Below, piece after piece: positions 5,059 to 6,152 of a stretch of 6,152 nt of DNA. The notes below the pieces were generated by a model that was not told the origin of the DNA, made no database searches, and was given only the letters and a program-made list of their open reading frames with translations. The position numbers and the translations under genes were made by a program. The stretch is from Alphaproteobacteria bacterium (lineage in GTDB: Bacteria > Pseudomonadota > Alphaproteobacteria > Rhizobiales > Rhizobiaceae): NCBI GenBank assembly GCA_017308345.1, contig JAFKFE010000383.1, positions 1 through 6,152 on the forward strand, written 5' to 3'. Position 1 is the first letter of the stretch; each line of letters opens with the position of its first letter.

Positions 5059-6152
5059 TCACCGCGCCGCCCTGAAATGCTTGGAGAGCTTCAGGCCCTG
5101 CGCCTGATAGTTCGAGCCAAGGTCGGTGCCGTAAAGCGCCTGGGGCCGCTTCAGCATGTGCTCGTAGACGAGACGGCCGACGATCTGGCCATGGTCGAGG
5201 ATGAAAGGCACTTCGTGGCTGCGCACTTCGAGCACGGCGCGGCTGCCGCTGCCGCCGGCGGCGGAGTGGCCGAAGCCGGGATCGAAGAAGCCGGCATAAT
5301 GCACGCGGAACTCGCCGACCAGCGGATCGAAGGGCGTCATCTCGGCGGCATAGAGCGGCGGCACATGCACGGCCTCGCGGCTGACCAGGATGTAGAATTC
5401 GTCCGGGTCGAGCACCAACTCGCCGGCGCCGCTCTTGTAGATCGGCTCCCAGAAATCGACGACATCCTGCGCGGCGCGCTTGTCGACGTCGACCAGGCCG
5501 GTGTGGTGCTTGCCGCGATAGCCGACAAGCCCGTCCTTGTCGCCGTCGAGGTCGATGGACAAGGCGATGCCGCCGCCGGAAATGTTGGGCGGCTCGGTGG
5601 CGACCAGCATTTCGGCGCGGTGGAGATCGCGCAACTCGCTCTCCGAGAGCACCGCATTGCCGATGCGGAAACGGATCTGCGACAGCCGCGAGCCGGCACG
5701 CACGACGATCGGGAAGGTGCGCGGGCTGACTTCTAGATAGAGAGGCCCGTGATAGCCGGTGGCGATCTTGTCGAACTCGTGGCCGCGATCGGTCATCACC
5801 CGCGTGAAAATGTCGAGACGGCCGGTGGAGCTCTTGGGGTTGGCCGAGGCCGACACGTTCGCCGACAGCGCCAGGCTTTCGAGCAGCGGCACGATGTAGA
5901 CGCAGCCCGTCTCCAGCACCGCGCCCTCGGTGAGGTTGATCTCATGAAGCTTCAGCCGCTCGAGCTTGTCGGCGACCAGATGATCTGGCCCCGGCAGGAA
6001 CGAGGCGCGAACGCGGAACGCCTTGTCGCCGAGCCTCAGATCGAGGCTTGCCGGCTGGATCTGGTTGGTGTCCAGCGCGCGCGGCGACGTCAGCGCCTTC
6101 GCCTCGAACAGCGCCGCGATGTCCTGATCCGGAAGAATGCCTGTCTGCCGCA
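5059..6152 (-). CDS. dcd: dCTP deaminase, long alphaproteobacterial form (first base of start codon outside window)
   Basis: The enzyme converts dCTP to dUTP plus ammonia in the cytoplasm, supplying dUMP for thymidylate synthesis. The frame runs from the window edge to TGA at 5061-5059. Bases 6152-6151 read TG on this strand, so with one base outside it is probably the start codon, giving MRQTGILPDQD and a 364-residue protein, the usual length of the alphaproteobacterial form and nearly twice that of E. coli Dcd. Using that numbering, the N-terminal half holds IQPASLDLRLG (32-42), NPKSSTGRLD (105-114, matching the E. coli RSSLGR nucleotide-binding motif) and GPLYLEVSPR (136-145), where E141 fits the catalytic glutamate. 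The C-terminal half looks like a second, diverged copy of the dUTPase-like fold, with GFFDPGFG (288-295) and LEVRSHEVPF (308-317). It converges on gguC and is functionally unrelated to it. The GTG at 5919 is internal (V79). Confidence 0.94.
   Translation of the reverse strand, partial: RQTGILPDQDIAALFEAKALTSPRALDTNQIQPASLDLRLGDKAFRVRASFLPGPDHLVADKLERLKLHEINLTEGAVLETGCVYIVPLLESLALSANVSASANPKSSTGRLDIFTRVMTDRGHEFDKIATGYHGPLYLEVSPRTFPIVVRAGSRLSQIRFRIGNAVLSESELRDLHRAEMLVATEPPNISGGGIALSIDLDGDKDGLVGYRGKHHTGLVDVDKRAAQDVVDFWEPIYKSGAGELVLDPDEFYILVSREAVHVPPLYAAEMTPFDPLVGEFRVHYAGFFDPGFGHSAAGGSGSRAVLEVRSHEVPFILDHGQIVGRLVYEHMLKRPQALYGTDLGSNYQAQGLKLSKHFRAAR

Noticed and set aside
4882..5736. Plus-strand 284-codon open frame starting inside the inverted-repeat element
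   Set aside because: It runs through the repeat and then antisense to dcd, with alanine-rich low-complexity sequence; dcd on the minus strand is clearly the gene.
5059..5919. dcd start at GTG 5919
   Set aside because: The frame continues upstream with conserved family sequence (IQPASLDLRLG) to the window edge, so this GTG is an internal valine.

Overview
The window comes from a GC-rich alphaproteobacterial chromosome, most likely a Rhizobiales member close to Mesorhizobium. Three things point there: the chvE-gguA-gguB-gguC gene order, the long alphaproteobacterial form of dCTP deaminase, and intergenic repeats of a style I recall from Mesorhizobium genomes. The genus is inference; no rRNA or other taxonomic marker is present.

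Layout, left to right. (1) 1-344 (+): the C-terminal end of chvE, a periplasmic multi-sugar-binding protein. (2) 345-530: a gap with a strong intrinsic terminator or attenuator hairpin at 361-389. (3) 531-2063 (+): gguA, the double ATPase of the sugar transporter. (4) 2060-3601 (+): gguB, the permease, overlapping gguA by ATGA and carrying an N-terminal extension of about 100 residues encoded by AT-rich DNA (about 43% GC by hand count). (5) 3602-3866: a 265-bp gap with repeat-like sequence and two hairpins. (6) 3867-4862 (+): gguC, a fumarylacetoacetate-hydrolase-superfamily protein. (7) 4869-5045: a 177-bp element with near-perfect 48-bp inverted termini, lying between convergent genes. (8) 5059-6152 (-): dcd, dCTP deaminase, missing only the first base of its presumed start codon.

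How the genes work together: ChvE captures aldose sugars in the periplasm, GguB is the membrane channel, GguA powers import, and GguC is probably an enzyme acting on a sugar-acid catabolic intermediate. The hairpin after chvE should let the binding protein be made in excess over the membrane components. dcd is an unrelated housekeeping gene of pyrimidine deoxynucleotide supply.

The window is mostly a known operon. I see no defence system, CRISPR array, transposase, tRNA or rRNA. The points most worth a second look are the AT-rich, two-transmembrane extension fused to GguB and the 48-bp inverted-repeat element, whose two arms differ by a compensatory base pair.
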